A stretch of 64,000 bases of DNA from Terriglobia bacterium (GTDB lineage Bacteria; Acidobacteriota; Terriglobia; Acidiferrales; UBA7541): contig JAIQEW010000017.1 of assembly GCA_020073605.1 (NCBI GenBank), positions 1-64,000 of the forward strand, in the 5' to 3' direction. The translations under genes were made by a program, and so were the position numbers. The notes below the pieces were generated by a model. That model made no database searches and was not told the DNA's origin. It saw only the letters and a program-made list of their open reading frames with translations. Shown here one piece after another: positions 9,534-17,812 of the stretch; positions within the stretch are counted from its first letter, which is position 1; each line of letters opens with the position of its first letter.

Positions 9534-10412
9534 ATGGCTGTCGAGCACATCAGAAAGTGGAAGATCGGAGACGTCGAAGTCGTCCGCATCGTCGAGGTCA
9601 ACGCGCACGAGGATCCTTTCGAGGTGCTGATGTCCGGCGCGACGCCGGAGGTCGCCAAGCAATACGATTGGCTCTTCCCCAATTTTGCGACGCCCGATGG
9701 CCGCATGAAGATCTCGTTCCAGGCTTTCGTTCTGCGCTCCGGCAAAGAAAAGATCATGATCGACACTTGCATCGGCAACGATCGCCAGCGCGAGTACGAC
9801 ATATTCACGAACATGCAGACCTCGTTCATCGAAGACCTGACCGTCGCCGGATACGCGCCGGAAACGGTTGCAAAGGTTTTGTGCACGCACATGCATTTCG
9901 ATCATGTGGGCTGGAACACGCGGAAAGTGAATGGCCGCTGGGTGCCCACCTTCCCGAACGCACGCTATTTATTCGGCCGCAAGGAATACGACCACTGGCA
10001 AATGCTCAAGCGCACGGGCGGGTATCATGACTTCACGCATTTGGCGGACTCGATCGATCCGATCACCAGCGCCGGCCTCGCCGACTTCATCGAGCCGAGT
10101 CACAAGATCACGGATGAAATCACCCTCGTGCCGACGCCTGGCCATACGCCGGGCCACGTCAGCGTACTTATTTCGTCAAAGGGAGAGGAAGCCATCATTA
10201 CTGGAGATATGATGCATCATCCGATCCAGCTCGCCGAAGCCGACCGCCCCGGCAATTTCGACATGGACAAGGAGCAGGGCGTGAAGACGCGCAAAGCCAT
10301 GTTCGAGCGCCTTGGCGACAAGAAAATCCTGGTGATCGGCAGTCATTTCTCCGAGCCGACCGCCGGTTACATTGTCCGCGATAAGAAGAATTGGCGTTTC
10401 AAAGTTCAATGA
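9534..10412 (+). CDS. Metallo-beta-lactamase-fold hydrolase
   Basis: Zinc-dependent hydrolase of 292 residues. The ATG at 9534 is chosen because GAGGAG precedes it; an upstream in-frame start lies inside the oxidoreductase gene. Metal ligands are visible in order: HMHFDHVGW (HxHxDH), TPGHTPGH, GDMMHHP and the C-terminal GSHF. The arrangement resembles lactonases and other small-molecule esterases of the superfamily more than beta-lactamases. Its position next to GMC and short-chain dehydrogenases suggests lactone or ester hydrolysis after oxidation; this is inference. Confidence 0.9.
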   Translation: MAVEHIRKWKIGDVEVVRIVEVNAHEDPFEVLMSGATPEVAKQYDWLFPNFATPDGRMKISFQAFVLRSGKEKIMIDTCIGNDRQREYDIFTNMQTSFIEDLTVAGYAPETVAKVLCTHMHFDHVGWNTRKVNGRWVPTFPNARYLFGRKEYDHWQMLKRTGGYHDFTHLADSIDPITSAGLADFIEPSHKITDEITLVPTPGHTPGHVSVLISSKGEEAIITGDMMHHPIQLAEADRPGNFDMDKEQGVKTRKAMFERLGDKKILVIGSHFSEPTAGYIVRDKKNWRFKVQ

Positions 10413-10518
10413 ATGAAACGAGCCACGGTTCTCCTGTTGCGGGAAATGAAGCATTACGGACCGAGGCCGCAGCTTCAGCAGTCTCCACACGTTCCTAAAT
10501 TCAATCGGGAGCCAGATA

Positions 10519-11283
10519 ATGCCGCGTCTCAAAGGGCAGGTTGCGTTCGTCACGGGTGCCGGGCGCGGTATCGGGCGCGCGATGGCACTCGCATTTGCGT
10601 CAGAAGGCGCGATCGTAGGGGTCGCGGACATCGACAGAACCACCGCCGAAGCGACCGCAAGCGAAATCGAAACAAGCTCCGGGACGGCACGCGCCTACGC
10701 AATCGACGTCAGCCGGCGTGACGACGTACTGCGTGCTGTGGATCAGCTCGTTTCGGAATTCGGCCGCCTTGATATTGTGGCCAACAATGCGATCGTGTTT
10801 CGTAGCGAGCCGGTCTCGGAGATCCGAGAGGACGCGTGCGAAAGAATGATTGCGGTGGGCCTGAAGTCACTCATCTGGACTGCGCAAGCAGCGCTGCAGC
10901 ACATGGACCCGGAGCGTGGCGGAGTGATCATCAACAACACCTCACCCGTGGCAGAGCTAGGCGTCCCTCGCTCAACCGTCTATTCGGCCATTAAGGGTGG
11001 CGTATCCTCTATGACTCGTTCGCTTGCCGCCGAACTCGGCCCACGCCGAATTCGCGTCAACGCCGTATGTCCGAGCACGGTGCCGACGCCGGGTGCGCGC
11101 GAATTGAACAACTATAACGACGCCCTGTACGAGGCCCGGCGGCTACGAACGCCACTCGGCCGCCTGGGTACTCCCGAGGACATTGCGTCCGCCGCTGTGT
11201 TTCTAGCTTCAGCGGAGGCCTCTTTCATCACGGCAACGGTATTGCGAATCGACGGCGGGGCCACGGTGTACGGCGGGGCTTGA
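10519..11283 (+). CDS. Short-chain dehydrogenase/reductase (classical SDR)
   Basis: NAD(P)-dependent oxidoreductase of 254 residues. Motifs present: TGAGRGIG cofactor loop, NNA at the end of beta-4, catalytic Ser in NNTSPVAELG, YSAIK (Tyr/Lys pair), and the C-terminal IDGGATVYGG. An acidic residue after beta-2 (VADIDR) suggests NAD preference. It is the third gene of the 7.9-11.3 kb plus-strand group, 106 bp after the MBL hydrolase. Substrate unknown. Confidence 0.92.
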   Translation: MPRLKGQVAFVTGAGRGIGRAMALAFASEGAIVGVADIDRTTAEATASEIETSSGTARAYAIDVSRRDDVLRAVDQLVSEFGRLDIVANNAIVFRSEPVSEIREDACERMIAVGLKSLIWTAQAALQHMDPERGGVIINNTSPVAELGVPRSTVYSAIKGGVSSMTRSLAAELGPRRIRVNAVCPSTVPTPGARELNNYNDALYEARRLRTPLGRLGTPEDIASAAVFLASAEASFITATVLRIDGGATVYGGA

Positions 11284-11311
11284 AAGAGTGAGTCGGCCGC
11301 CAGGAAGGCGG

Positions 11312-11337
11312 GGCGCAGCGAGCAGCGCCCCTACGGC
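11312..11337. repeat. 26-bp dispersed repeat, copy A
   Basis: GGCGCAGCGAGCAGCGCCCC plus TACGGC. An inverted copy with one mismatch is at 43441-43466. It is partly self-complementary (GGCGC...GCGCC) and overlaps the TAG stop of the quinoprotein gene. Confidence 0.75.
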
Positions 11338-13175
11338 AGGGCAAACGCGATGACGGAATCGCCGGGGGCGTCGTTGAAGAAGCCTGTAATGGCGACGATG
11401 CCGGGGCCGCCGAAAGCTTCGACGACGACGTACTGCTTCCCGTTTTTCCCCATGTAGGTGACGGGAATCGTGTGGGCGCTCGCGTCGATTTTCTCGGTCC
11501 ACAATTCCCTGCCGGTGCGCGAATCGAAGGCGCGGAAGCGGCCGTCGTTGGTGGCTCCGATGAAGATCAGTCCGCCGGCGGTGACGATCATCGAGCCGGT
11601 ATTGGGCGCGCCGGTGTGCGGAAAGCCTTTTTCGGCGAGCGCGTCCACGGTGCCGAAGGGAACGCGCCACGCAATGTCGCCCGTCTTCGCGTTCACCGCA
11701 AAAAGCTCCGCCCACGGAGGATTGATGCACGGCCAGCCCGTTTTCGGATCCCAGAAGCGCGCGTTGTAGCGGCTGCCGCCGCCCGGATACTCCTTGTCGT
11801 AGAAGCCGCCGGATGGCAGCTCCTTCTCGCGCTTCACCAGCCGGCCGACCTGCGCCGTATTGAAAACCGTGGTGCCGAAAATGTATTGCTGCCGGGGATC
11901 GTACGCGACGCCGCCCCAATTGCCGGAGCCTTCCCGCCCCGGAGAGATCACCGTCATCCTATTCGGGTCGGCGCTGTAGGGCGTAAACGGCCCGTTGTTG
12001 AAGAAATTGTACTTTTCCCAGAGGTCCTTGCAGAACGCGGCGTGCTCCGGCGTGAGATTGTAGATGTCGGCCTTTGAGAGGCTCATGGGCGCGAGCGGCG
12101 GAGGCTTCAGCGGAAAAGGCTGCGTCGGCGAAGTGACTTCGCCGGGCACGTCCGACTGCGGGACGGGCCGCTCCTCCATGCCGAAGAGCGGCGTACCGTT
12201 CGTGCGATCGAAGAGGAAGAGCAAACCCTGCTTGCTGAATTCGGCGACAGCCGGGATCGTCTTTCCGTTGCGCTTCACGTCGAAAAGCGTGGGCGGCGCG
12301 GGCACGTCGTAATCCCACAGATCGTGGTGCACGAGCTGCTGATACCAAACGAGCTTGCCCGTCGCAGCGTCGAGCGCGACGAGGCTGTCGTTGTAGAGAG
12401 CGTTGCCGAGGCGCAGGCCGCCGTAATATTCGGTGCCGCCGCTGGGCGCCACCGGGAAGAAAACGAGGCCGCGCTCCGCATCGAGCGTGATGAAGCTCCA
12501 GACGTCGGTGCCGCTCTTCACGTCCCAGCTTTTGCCAAGCCAGGTATCGTAGCCGGGCTGGCCCGGTTGCGCCTTGGTGTAGAAGGTCCAGACGAGCTTG
12601 CCGGTGTGAGCGTCCCACGCGCGCACCATCTGCACGCGATTTTCGCCGGTGATGATCAGGTCGCGATAGATCGCGGGCGCGGCATTCGGGCTGGCCCCGG
12701 AGACGAAGCCGCCTTCGCCAAATCCTTCGGCGGGCTTTCCGGTTTTCGCGTCGAGCGCGAGCATCTGATTTCCGGCAACGCCGAGGACGATTCGCGGAGA
12801 AGTTCGCGAGTCGCCCGGCCAATAGGAAGCGCCGCGCGCATGCGTGCCCTTCGTTTCGTATTTCCAAATCTGCCGGCCGGTCTCCGGCTCAAGCGCAAAG
12901 ACATTCTTTCCGGCGACGAGATAGAGCACGCCACCGACTACGAGCGGAGCGCCCTCGGAATTGACGTTGCCTGCGGGATCGCCCGTGCGGAAGGTCCACG
13001 CGCGGCGGAGTTTTTTCACATTGCGCGGGTTGATCTGCTTCAGGGGCGAGAAGCGCTGGGCGCCGGGATCGTGCCCTGCGTAGGGCCAGTCGCCCTGCGC
13101 CTGCGCGACGAGCCCCGCGGGCAAAAGCAGAATCGAGAGGATGCTGAAAAGAGCCGAGGAGAGCTTCGTTTTCAA
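11331..13175 (-). CDS. PQQ-dependent dehydrogenase, glucose-dehydrogenase-like
   Basis: Periplasmic quinoprotein of 614 residues with a signal peptide (cleavage near residues 25-27) and no membrane domain. Eight-bladed propeller repeats are visible as LDAKTGK, WDAHTGKLVW, LDAATGKLVW and VNAKTGDIAW. The active-site stretch HHDLWDYDVPAPPTLFD (about 283-299) is closest to PQQ glucose dehydrogenases and carries Asp288-x-Asp290. It lacks a fused cytochrome and must pass electrons to a separate acceptor. It is the last gene of an operon with a rhodanese/thioredoxin fusion and a TlpA-like protein (5 bp gap), possibly aiding its maturation or redox balance. Confidence 0.9.
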   Translation of the reverse strand: MKTKLSSALFSILSILLLPAGLVAQAQGDWPYAGHDPGAQRFSPLKQINPRNVKKLRRAWTFRTGDPAGNVNSEGAPLVVGGVLYLVAGKNVFALEPETGRQIWKYETKGTHARGASYWPGDSRTSPRIVLGVAGNQMLALDAKTGKPAEGFGEGGFVSGASPNAAPAIYRDLIITGENRVQMVRAWDAHTGKLVWTFYTKAQPGQPGYDTWLGKSWDVKSGTDVWSFITLDAERGLVFFPVAPSGGTEYYGGLRLGNALYNDSLVALDAATGKLVWYQQLVHHDLWDYDVPAPPTLFDVKRNGKTIPAVAEFSKQGLLFLFDRTNGTPLFGMEERPVPQSDVPGEVTSPTQPFPLKPPPLAPMSLSKADIYNLTPEHAAFCKDLWEKYNFFNNGPFTPYSADPNRMTVISPGREGSGNWGGVAYDPRQQYIFGTTVFNTAQVGRLVKREKELPSGGFYDKEYPGGGSRYNARFWDPKTGWPCINPPWAELFAVNAKTGDIAWRVPFGTVDALAEKGFPHTGAPNTGSMIVTAGGLIFIGATNDGRFRAFDSRTGRELWTEKIDASAHTIPVTYMGKNGKQYVVVEAFGGPGIVAITGFFNDAPGDSVIAFALP

Positions 13176-13180
13176 GCGGC

Positions 13181-13735
13181 TCAGTTCGACGCCGCTGCCT
13201 TGAGAAGCGGAGCCACATCGCGCTCCATCTCCTCGAAAGACAGCGCCTTCTCATAGAAGTGCACCGGCTTGCCGTCGCGATCGAAGATCGTGGTCATGGG
13301 CAGTGCCTCGCCATCGGCTGCCCACTTCGGATCGACGCCTTTGTAAAAATCATCGTCGATCGACGACGCGAGATACACGGCGAAAGAAGGCTTCGTTTCC
13401 TCGAGGTACTTGGCCATCGCGGCCTTGTCGGCGGGATCGGAGGCGTCGTTCATCGAAATTTCCACGACCTCGAGGCCCGCGGACTTGTACTTGTTCTGGA
13501 GCTTGATGATGTCCGGGAATTCCTTGTGGCACGGCACGCAATACGTGGCAAAGAAGTTGAGGAAGACGACCTTCCCCTTGTTGGCCGCGATCAGCGCCTT
13601 GACGTCTTCCGGCTTGACGATCTTCATCTCCGGCGCGCCCGAGGACTGCGCGCGAGTGCCGAGTCCCGCAAACGCGGCCACGCAGAGCGCGACACACGCG
13701 AGCTTCACGACGGAATGGCGGAATCGCGATCTCAT
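13181..13735 (-). CDS. TlpA/ResA-like thiol-disulfide oxidoreductase
   Basis: Exported thioredoxin-fold protein of 184 residues with signal peptide (to about GLGTRAQ) and active site CVPC at residues 66-69 in FFATYCVPCHKEF. A cis-Pro loop follows (ALPMTTIFDRDGKP). Family members reduce periplasmic disulfides, often for cytochrome c maturation. The ATG overlaps the stop of the upstream rhodanese/thioredoxin gene by 4 bp (ATGA), showing translational coupling, and the PQQ dehydrogenase starts 5 bp downstream. Confidence 0.92.
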   Translation of the reverse strand: MRSRFRHSVVKLACVALCVAAFAGLGTRAQSSGAPEMKIVKPEDVKALIAANKGKVVFLNFFATYCVPCHKEFPDIIKLQNKYKSAGLEVVEISMNDASDPADKAAMAKYLEETKPSFAVYLASSIDDDFYKGVDPKWAADGEALPMTTIFDRDGKPVHFYEKALSFEEMERDVAPLLKAAASN

Positions 13736-14790
13736 TGGCCGCCGCTTCCCGGCGTTGCCGCCGCCAGCATCTTCGTGGACGCGTCGGCAACCTGCTGGAA
13801 CGTATCGCCCGTGACGTTCACGTGATTGCTCATCACTTGCCGGTTGTCGTTCACGAGAAACGTGTTGTCGGCCTGCGTGTTGATCCTGTACAGGCGGACG
13901 CCCAAATCCTGCGGCCCTTTCTGGAGGTACACGAGCGGAATCTTGATGCCCTTATCGGCCGCGAGCTTTTCGAGCCAGTCCTTCGTGTCCGGCCCGGCGA
14001 TCATCACCGCGAAGCCCTTTAGATTCTTCTTCGATTGCACGAGGCCGTTCAGCTTGACGATCAGGTCCGCCGCTTCCGGGCTCGGCTTCTGGAAGAAGCC
14101 GATCACCGTCGGCGCCGTGCCGTATTCGCACACGTAGCAGGTGTCCTGGCCCTTGTACTGGCCGGTCACATCGATGACGCGGAACGACGGAGTGACGTCG
14201 CCCACTTTGCGGCCGGAGGTAATCGGTCCGGCGACAACCGCGGGCTGTGCGGCAGGTTGAGCGGCAGTGGCATTCGTGCTGCCGCCGGCAGCTGCTTCCG
14301 CCATCTTCACGGCGTTGGCTGCATCGGTGCCTTCCACGGGGTACTTCAAGGCGACCCATTTATACCAGCCACCCTCGAGAATCTTGGTATTCAGGTAGCC
14401 GAATTCGGCGAGCTTCTTGTACATGTCGAGCGAGTCTTCGTCGTGGTTGCACGGGCAGTAGAGGACAAGCATCTTGTTGCGCGGGAGCGAGATCGGGGGC
14501 TTCACCTGCGACACCCAGGGATAGTTGATCGCGCCGGGAATATGGCCTTCGAGGAAGGCTTCCTCGGGCTGCGTATCCACCAGCGCAAACGTGGTCGCCT
14601 TGTCGTCCATGAGCTTCTTCATTTCCGCCGGAGTGATGAATTGGGCCGGCGGAGCGGCCATTTGGGTGGGATCGTCAAATCCCCCCGCCGGCTGCCCATA
14701 TTCTTCCTGCGCAGCGGCCTGGCGGGGCAGACACAAAAGCGCCCCCAGCACGAGGACCGCAAAACCGAGCCACTTAACCGTGTGTTGCAT
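13732..14790 (-). CDS. Exported rhodanese-thioredoxin-like fusion
   Basis: Protein of 352 residues with signal peptide (to QAAAQ). Residues about 50-152 form a rhodanese domain (FALVDTQPEEAFLEGHIPGA, then the loop LYCPCNHDEDS with Cys112 as likely sulfur carrier). An Ala-rich linker (about 160-190) leads to a thioredoxin-like domain (about 195-340) with CYVC at 218-221. Such a single-chain pairing of sulfur transfer and thiol redox is unusual. It is first in the operon; a promoter lies 67-95 bp upstream. The second domain could instead be a peroxiredoxin-like fold. Confidence 0.8.
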   Translation of the reverse strand: MQHTVKWLGFAVLVLGALLCLPRQAAAQEEYGQPAGGFDDPTQMAAPPAQFITPAEMKKLMDDKATTFALVDTQPEEAFLEGHIPGAINYPWVSQVKPPISLPRNKMLVLYCPCNHDEDSLDMYKKLAEFGYLNTKILEGGWYKWVALKYPVEGTDAANAVKMAEAAAGGSTNATAAQPAAQPAVVAGPITSGRKVGDVTPSFRVIDVTGQYKGQDTCYVCEYGTAPTVIGFFQKPSPEAADLIVKLNGLVQSKKNLKGFAVMIAGPDTKDWLEKLAADKGIKIPLVYLQKGPQDLGVRLYRINTQADNTFLVNDNRQVMSNHVNVTGDTFQQVADASTKMLAAATPGSGGQ

Positions 14791-14856
14791 GACGACCTCC
14801 GTATTTCCGATCAGCCAAGATATTCGCCCAAACCTTGTTACTGCCCTTACGCGTGG

Positions 14857-14885
14857 ATGTTACGCACGGCCCGAAAACCTGTCAA
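14857..14885 (-). promoter_or_regulatory. sigma-70 promoter of the rhodanese-TlpA-quinoprotein operon
   Basis: Minus strand: -35 TTGACA (14880-14885), 17-bp spacer, -10 TAACAT (14857-14862). The 17-bp box seen at the two other redox operons is absent here. Confidence 0.65.
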
Positions 14886-15045
14886 GGCTGTGTACTTTTG
14901 GGCCATAAACCATTCAGCGACAAGGGCATCGCCGGCCCCAGTACATCCGCCTCTAAATCATTAGACGCAATCTCAAGGACGCGGTTTCATGGATTTGGAT
15001 TCGAGGCAAACGGCCGGAGGCGCAAGGGAGCCACAAGCCGGCACG

Positions 15046-16608
15046 TTAATGCCCCGGCAGGGCGAACGCGTAGATGACCCCGTCGACCGGATAGACAACG
15101 TACTGGCGGCCATCCAGCTCGTACGTCATCGGTCCCGTGCCGAGCGACCCGCCGGGATACATGTGCCAAAGAACCTTCCCGGTGGAGGCGTCGAGCGCGA
15201 CGAGGTTGCCGGACATATCCGCGGTGAAGACGAGATGGCCGGCGGTGGAGAGGATGCCAAACTGCCCGCCGCGGCCTTCCGTGTTGGCGGTCCAGCGGAT
15301 TTTCCCGGTTTGAACATCGATGGCCTTGAGCATCGATTTCGACCCAAGGAAGAAATCGCGGCCGGCCCAGCCTTCGGCGGATTTTCCGGGCATCGTAAGG
15401 TAGAAGACGCCCATCGTTTCGCGCGAGTTGACATAGAAGAGGCCGGTTTCGGGATTGTAGCTGGGCGCCTGCCAGTTCGTTCCCACGCCTCCCGTGACGA
15501 GGACGCCATCGGGCTGAGGTTCCTTGTCGCGGCGCGGGATGGGCTGGCCGCGGTCATCGAAGCCCTGCACCCAGTTCGCGGGAACGAACGCTTCGGAGAT
15601 CAGAGCCTTGCCATTGGTGCGGTCGAGGACGAAGAAAAGACCATTCTTGTTGGCTTGCGCGAGCATCTTGCGCGGCTTGCCTTTGAAGGTGCCGTCGAAA
15701 AGGACGGGCGTCATCACCGTGTCCCAATCGTGCGTGTCGTGCGGCGACGACTGGAAATACCAGACGAGTTTGCCGGTGTCGGGATTGAGCGCGACGATCG
15801 CGCAGGTGTAGAGGTTCGCTCCCAGGCGCGCGTCGCCGGCTTCCACCGGATGCGGATTGCCGGTGCCCCAGTAAAGTAAATTGAGCTGCGGATCGTAGGT
15901 GCCGGTGATCCAAGTCATGCCGCCGCCGCGAGTGACAACGTCGGTATCGTGCGGCCAGGAGTTCCACGCCACGGTGTCGTCCGGCTTGGGCATGGCATCC
16001 CAGCGCCACTCGATCTTGCCAGTTGTCGGATCGATCGATTCAAGAAAACCGGGAAGGTCGGCGGTGTCGCCGGATGTGCCGACGATGATGTGATCGCGAA
16101 TCACGAGCGGGGCCACGCCACCGAAGGCTTTCAGCGCGGGATCGGCGATCTGGATCTGCCAAAGCATCTTTCCGTCTTTGGCTTGGAGGCAGAGCAGTTG
16201 TGCGTCAGGCGTGGTGAGGAACAGGCGATCGTGCCACATCGCGAAGCCTTTGTTGCCGCCGCTGACAGCCATGCCAGGGCGCGCGAAATGCCAGATCTGG
16301 CGTCCGGTGCGCGCGTCAACAGCCCATCCTTGATTGCCTCCGGCGATGTAGAGGACGCCGTTCACTTCGAGCGGCATGGATTGCATACCGGTGGCGTGCG
16401 CCTGAAACGCCCAGGCGAGAGACAGCGAGCCAACGTTTTCTTTGTTGATCTGCGTGAGGGAACTGAAACGCCTGCCCGTGTAGTCGCCGTTGAAAGTCGG
16501 CCACGTATCCGTGGGAGGCTTCAGAAGTTTTCCGGGGTCGAGTTCCTGCGCGGACACACGTACCGTCAGCAGAAGTCCGAGCGAGAGAAGGACGAGCGCC
16601 CCCTTCAC
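15046..16608 (-). CDS. PQQ-dependent alcohol dehydrogenase-type quinoprotein
   Basis: Periplasmic quinoprotein of 520 residues. The GTG at 16608 is chosen because it overlaps the upstream cytochrome stop (GTGA) and opens a signal peptide (VKGALVLLSLGLLLTVRVSAQ). Propeller motifs include VDARTGRQIWHF, LNPDTGKLVWYF, IDVQTGKIRW and LDASTGKVLWHM. The active-site segment PHDTHDWDTVMTPVLFD contains Asp294-Trp-Asp296, the spacing seen in lanthanide-type quinoprotein alcohol dehydrogenases. No heme domain is present; the adjacent diheme cytochrome is the obvious electron acceptor. Last gene of the selenoprotein operon. Confidence 0.9.
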   Translation of the reverse strand: MKGALVLLSLGLLLTVRVSAQELDPGKLLKPPTDTWPTFNGDYTGRRFSSLTQINKENVGSLSLAWAFQAHATGMQSMPLEVNGVLYIAGGNQGWAVDARTGRQIWHFARPGMAVSGGNKGFAMWHDRLFLTTPDAQLLCLQAKDGKMLWQIQIADPALKAFGGVAPLVIRDHIIVGTSGDTADLPGFLESIDPTTGKIEWRWDAMPKPDDTVAWNSWPHDTDVVTRGGGMTWITGTYDPQLNLLYWGTGNPHPVEAGDARLGANLYTCAIVALNPDTGKLVWYFQSSPHDTHDWDTVMTPVLFDGTFKGKPRKMLAQANKNGLFFVLDRTNGKALISEAFVPANWVQGFDDRGQPIPRRDKEPQPDGVLVTGGVGTNWQAPSYNPETGLFYVNSRETMGVFYLTMPGKSAEGWAGRDFFLGSKSMLKAIDVQTGKIRWTANTEGRGGQFGILSTAGHLVFTADMSGNLVALDASTGKVLWHMYPGGSLGTGPMTYELDGRQYVVYPVDGVIYAFALPGH

Positions 16609-17405
16609 TTCAGTGTCACCAGGTAGGTGAAGAGGTTGTGCATGTCGGCGTCGGTGTATTTCTGGAGCAGCTCGGCGTGCGCGGCGAGCGGATCGGTGAC
16701 TTCGACTTTCACCGCGCTGCGCGGCCAGGAGTGATACCACCCGTCCTTGCCGTTGATCGCCACGTAGAAGCCGTCGTTCAAAAGAAGCGTTCCTTCGAAC
16801 TTCTTGCCGGAAGGCAGCGTCACGACTGCAGTGGTTGGCGAGCCGGAGGGATAGAGAAAACGCACCTCCAGATCGGGCGGGTTATATTTCTTCGCGATGC
16901 CTGCCAGGTCGCCTGTCACCGAATGGCACTTGGTGCAGCCGCCCGGGCCCTCGAAATAGGCCTTGCCTGCTTCCACGGTACCGGTCGCCAGGCGCTCGGC
17001 TGGAATATCGTTGGGATAGGGGCCGAAACGCGTATGGAGATCGAACAGGGTGATCTGAGCTTGCACGAACGCGACGAGATCGGCGACCTGCGAATCGGCA
17101 AGCGGGAACGGAGGCATCCCCTTGTCAGCGCGGCCGCCTGTGACTACGGGACCGATCAGGTCGCCCCCTTTGTCGTGGCGCACGAGTGAGGACCGGATGA
17201 GATCGGGGCCGCGGCCGCCCGTGGCGTCATCGGCGTGGCAGGCCGCGCAATTCTGCTTGAAGAGGGCGCGCCCGCGTTCGGCAGCCGCGGCTTGCGCCGC
17301 GGCCTCAGAGGCGCCGGCGCGCGCCGGAGGCTGCGCGCCTTGCTGCGCTGCCAGCACCATTACAGAAGAAAGAATCGCGAGCAGGATGAGTGCAGATTTC
17401 TTCAA
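16605..17405 (-). CDS. Exported diheme cytochrome c
   Basis: Electron carrier of 266 residues. The TTG at 17405 is the best start: GGAGG lies 5 bp before it and it opens a signal peptide (LKKSALILLAIL). A TTG 12 bp upstream is less well placed. Heme sites are CAACH (about 53-57) and CTKCH (about 156-160). A Met-containing segment (KGMPPFPLADSQVADLVAFV) suits the axial ligand of heme 1, and the C-terminal YTDADMHNLFTYLVTLK is a typical cytochrome helix. A C-terminal beta region (TLPSGKKFEGTLLLNDGFYV) also occurs in partners of quinoproteins. The stop overlaps the start of the PQQ dehydrogenase, implying coupled production. Confidence 0.92.
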   Translation of the reverse strand: MKKSALILLAILSSVMVLAAQQGAQPPARAGASEAAAQAAAAERGRALFKQNCAACHADDATGGRGPDLIRSSLVRHDKGGDLIGPVVTGGRADKGMPPFPLADSQVADLVAFVQAQITLFDLHTRFGPYPNDIPAERLATGTVEAGKAYFEGPGGCTKCHSVTGDLAGIAKKYNPPDLEVRFLYPSGSPTTAVVTLPSGKKFEGTLLLNDGFYVAINGKDGWYHSWPRSAVKVEVTDPLAAHAELLQKYTDADMHNLFTYLVTLK

Positions 17406-17441
17406 ATTCTCCTCCAAACAGCCGACTGACTCAGCCAGTCA

Positions 17442-17720
17442 TCAGAAAAGCGAATTGATGATAGGCGCGACGATGGGCGCGATGATAAGCGCGATGATGG
17501 GCGTAGCAAAGGGGAGAAACACAATTCCGGGGTGTTTCTTCCTGAAAATCGCCACCATCCCAACCATCAGCGGATACATCCAGACCGAACAAAACCCAGC
17601 CCACGCTTCAAGCGTTGTGCCGCCATCGAAAAACATGAGCGATAACCCAGCCATGAACACCCACGGAATCAAGAGCACGAGCCACGTAATGAACAAACCC
17701 TTCGCGAGCTTTGGGGGCAT
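17442..17720 (-). CDS. Small membrane protein of unknown function
   Basis: Protein of 92 residues with three hydrophobic segments (about 8-30, 40-58, 66-90), the last ending in a run of Ile/Ala/Pro (TPIIALIIAPIVAPIINSLF). No family recognised. It lies between the selenoprotein gene (92 bp upstream) and the cytochrome (36 bp downstream) on the same strand, so it may be a membrane anchor or electron-transfer subunit of that system. Confidence 0.7.
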   Translation of the reverse strand: MPPKLAKGLFITWLVLLIPWVFMAGLSLMFFDGGTTLEAWAGFCSVWMYPLMVGMVAIFRKKHPGIVFLPFATPIIALIIAPIVAPIINSLF

Positions 17721-17812
17721 GCGTCCCTTCTCTCACGAACTCCATGCTCAAGCGGGCGCGTCAACAACATGCAACCGTGGACCGCTTCAAAGGCACGCCA
17801 CGCGAAGTCGGC

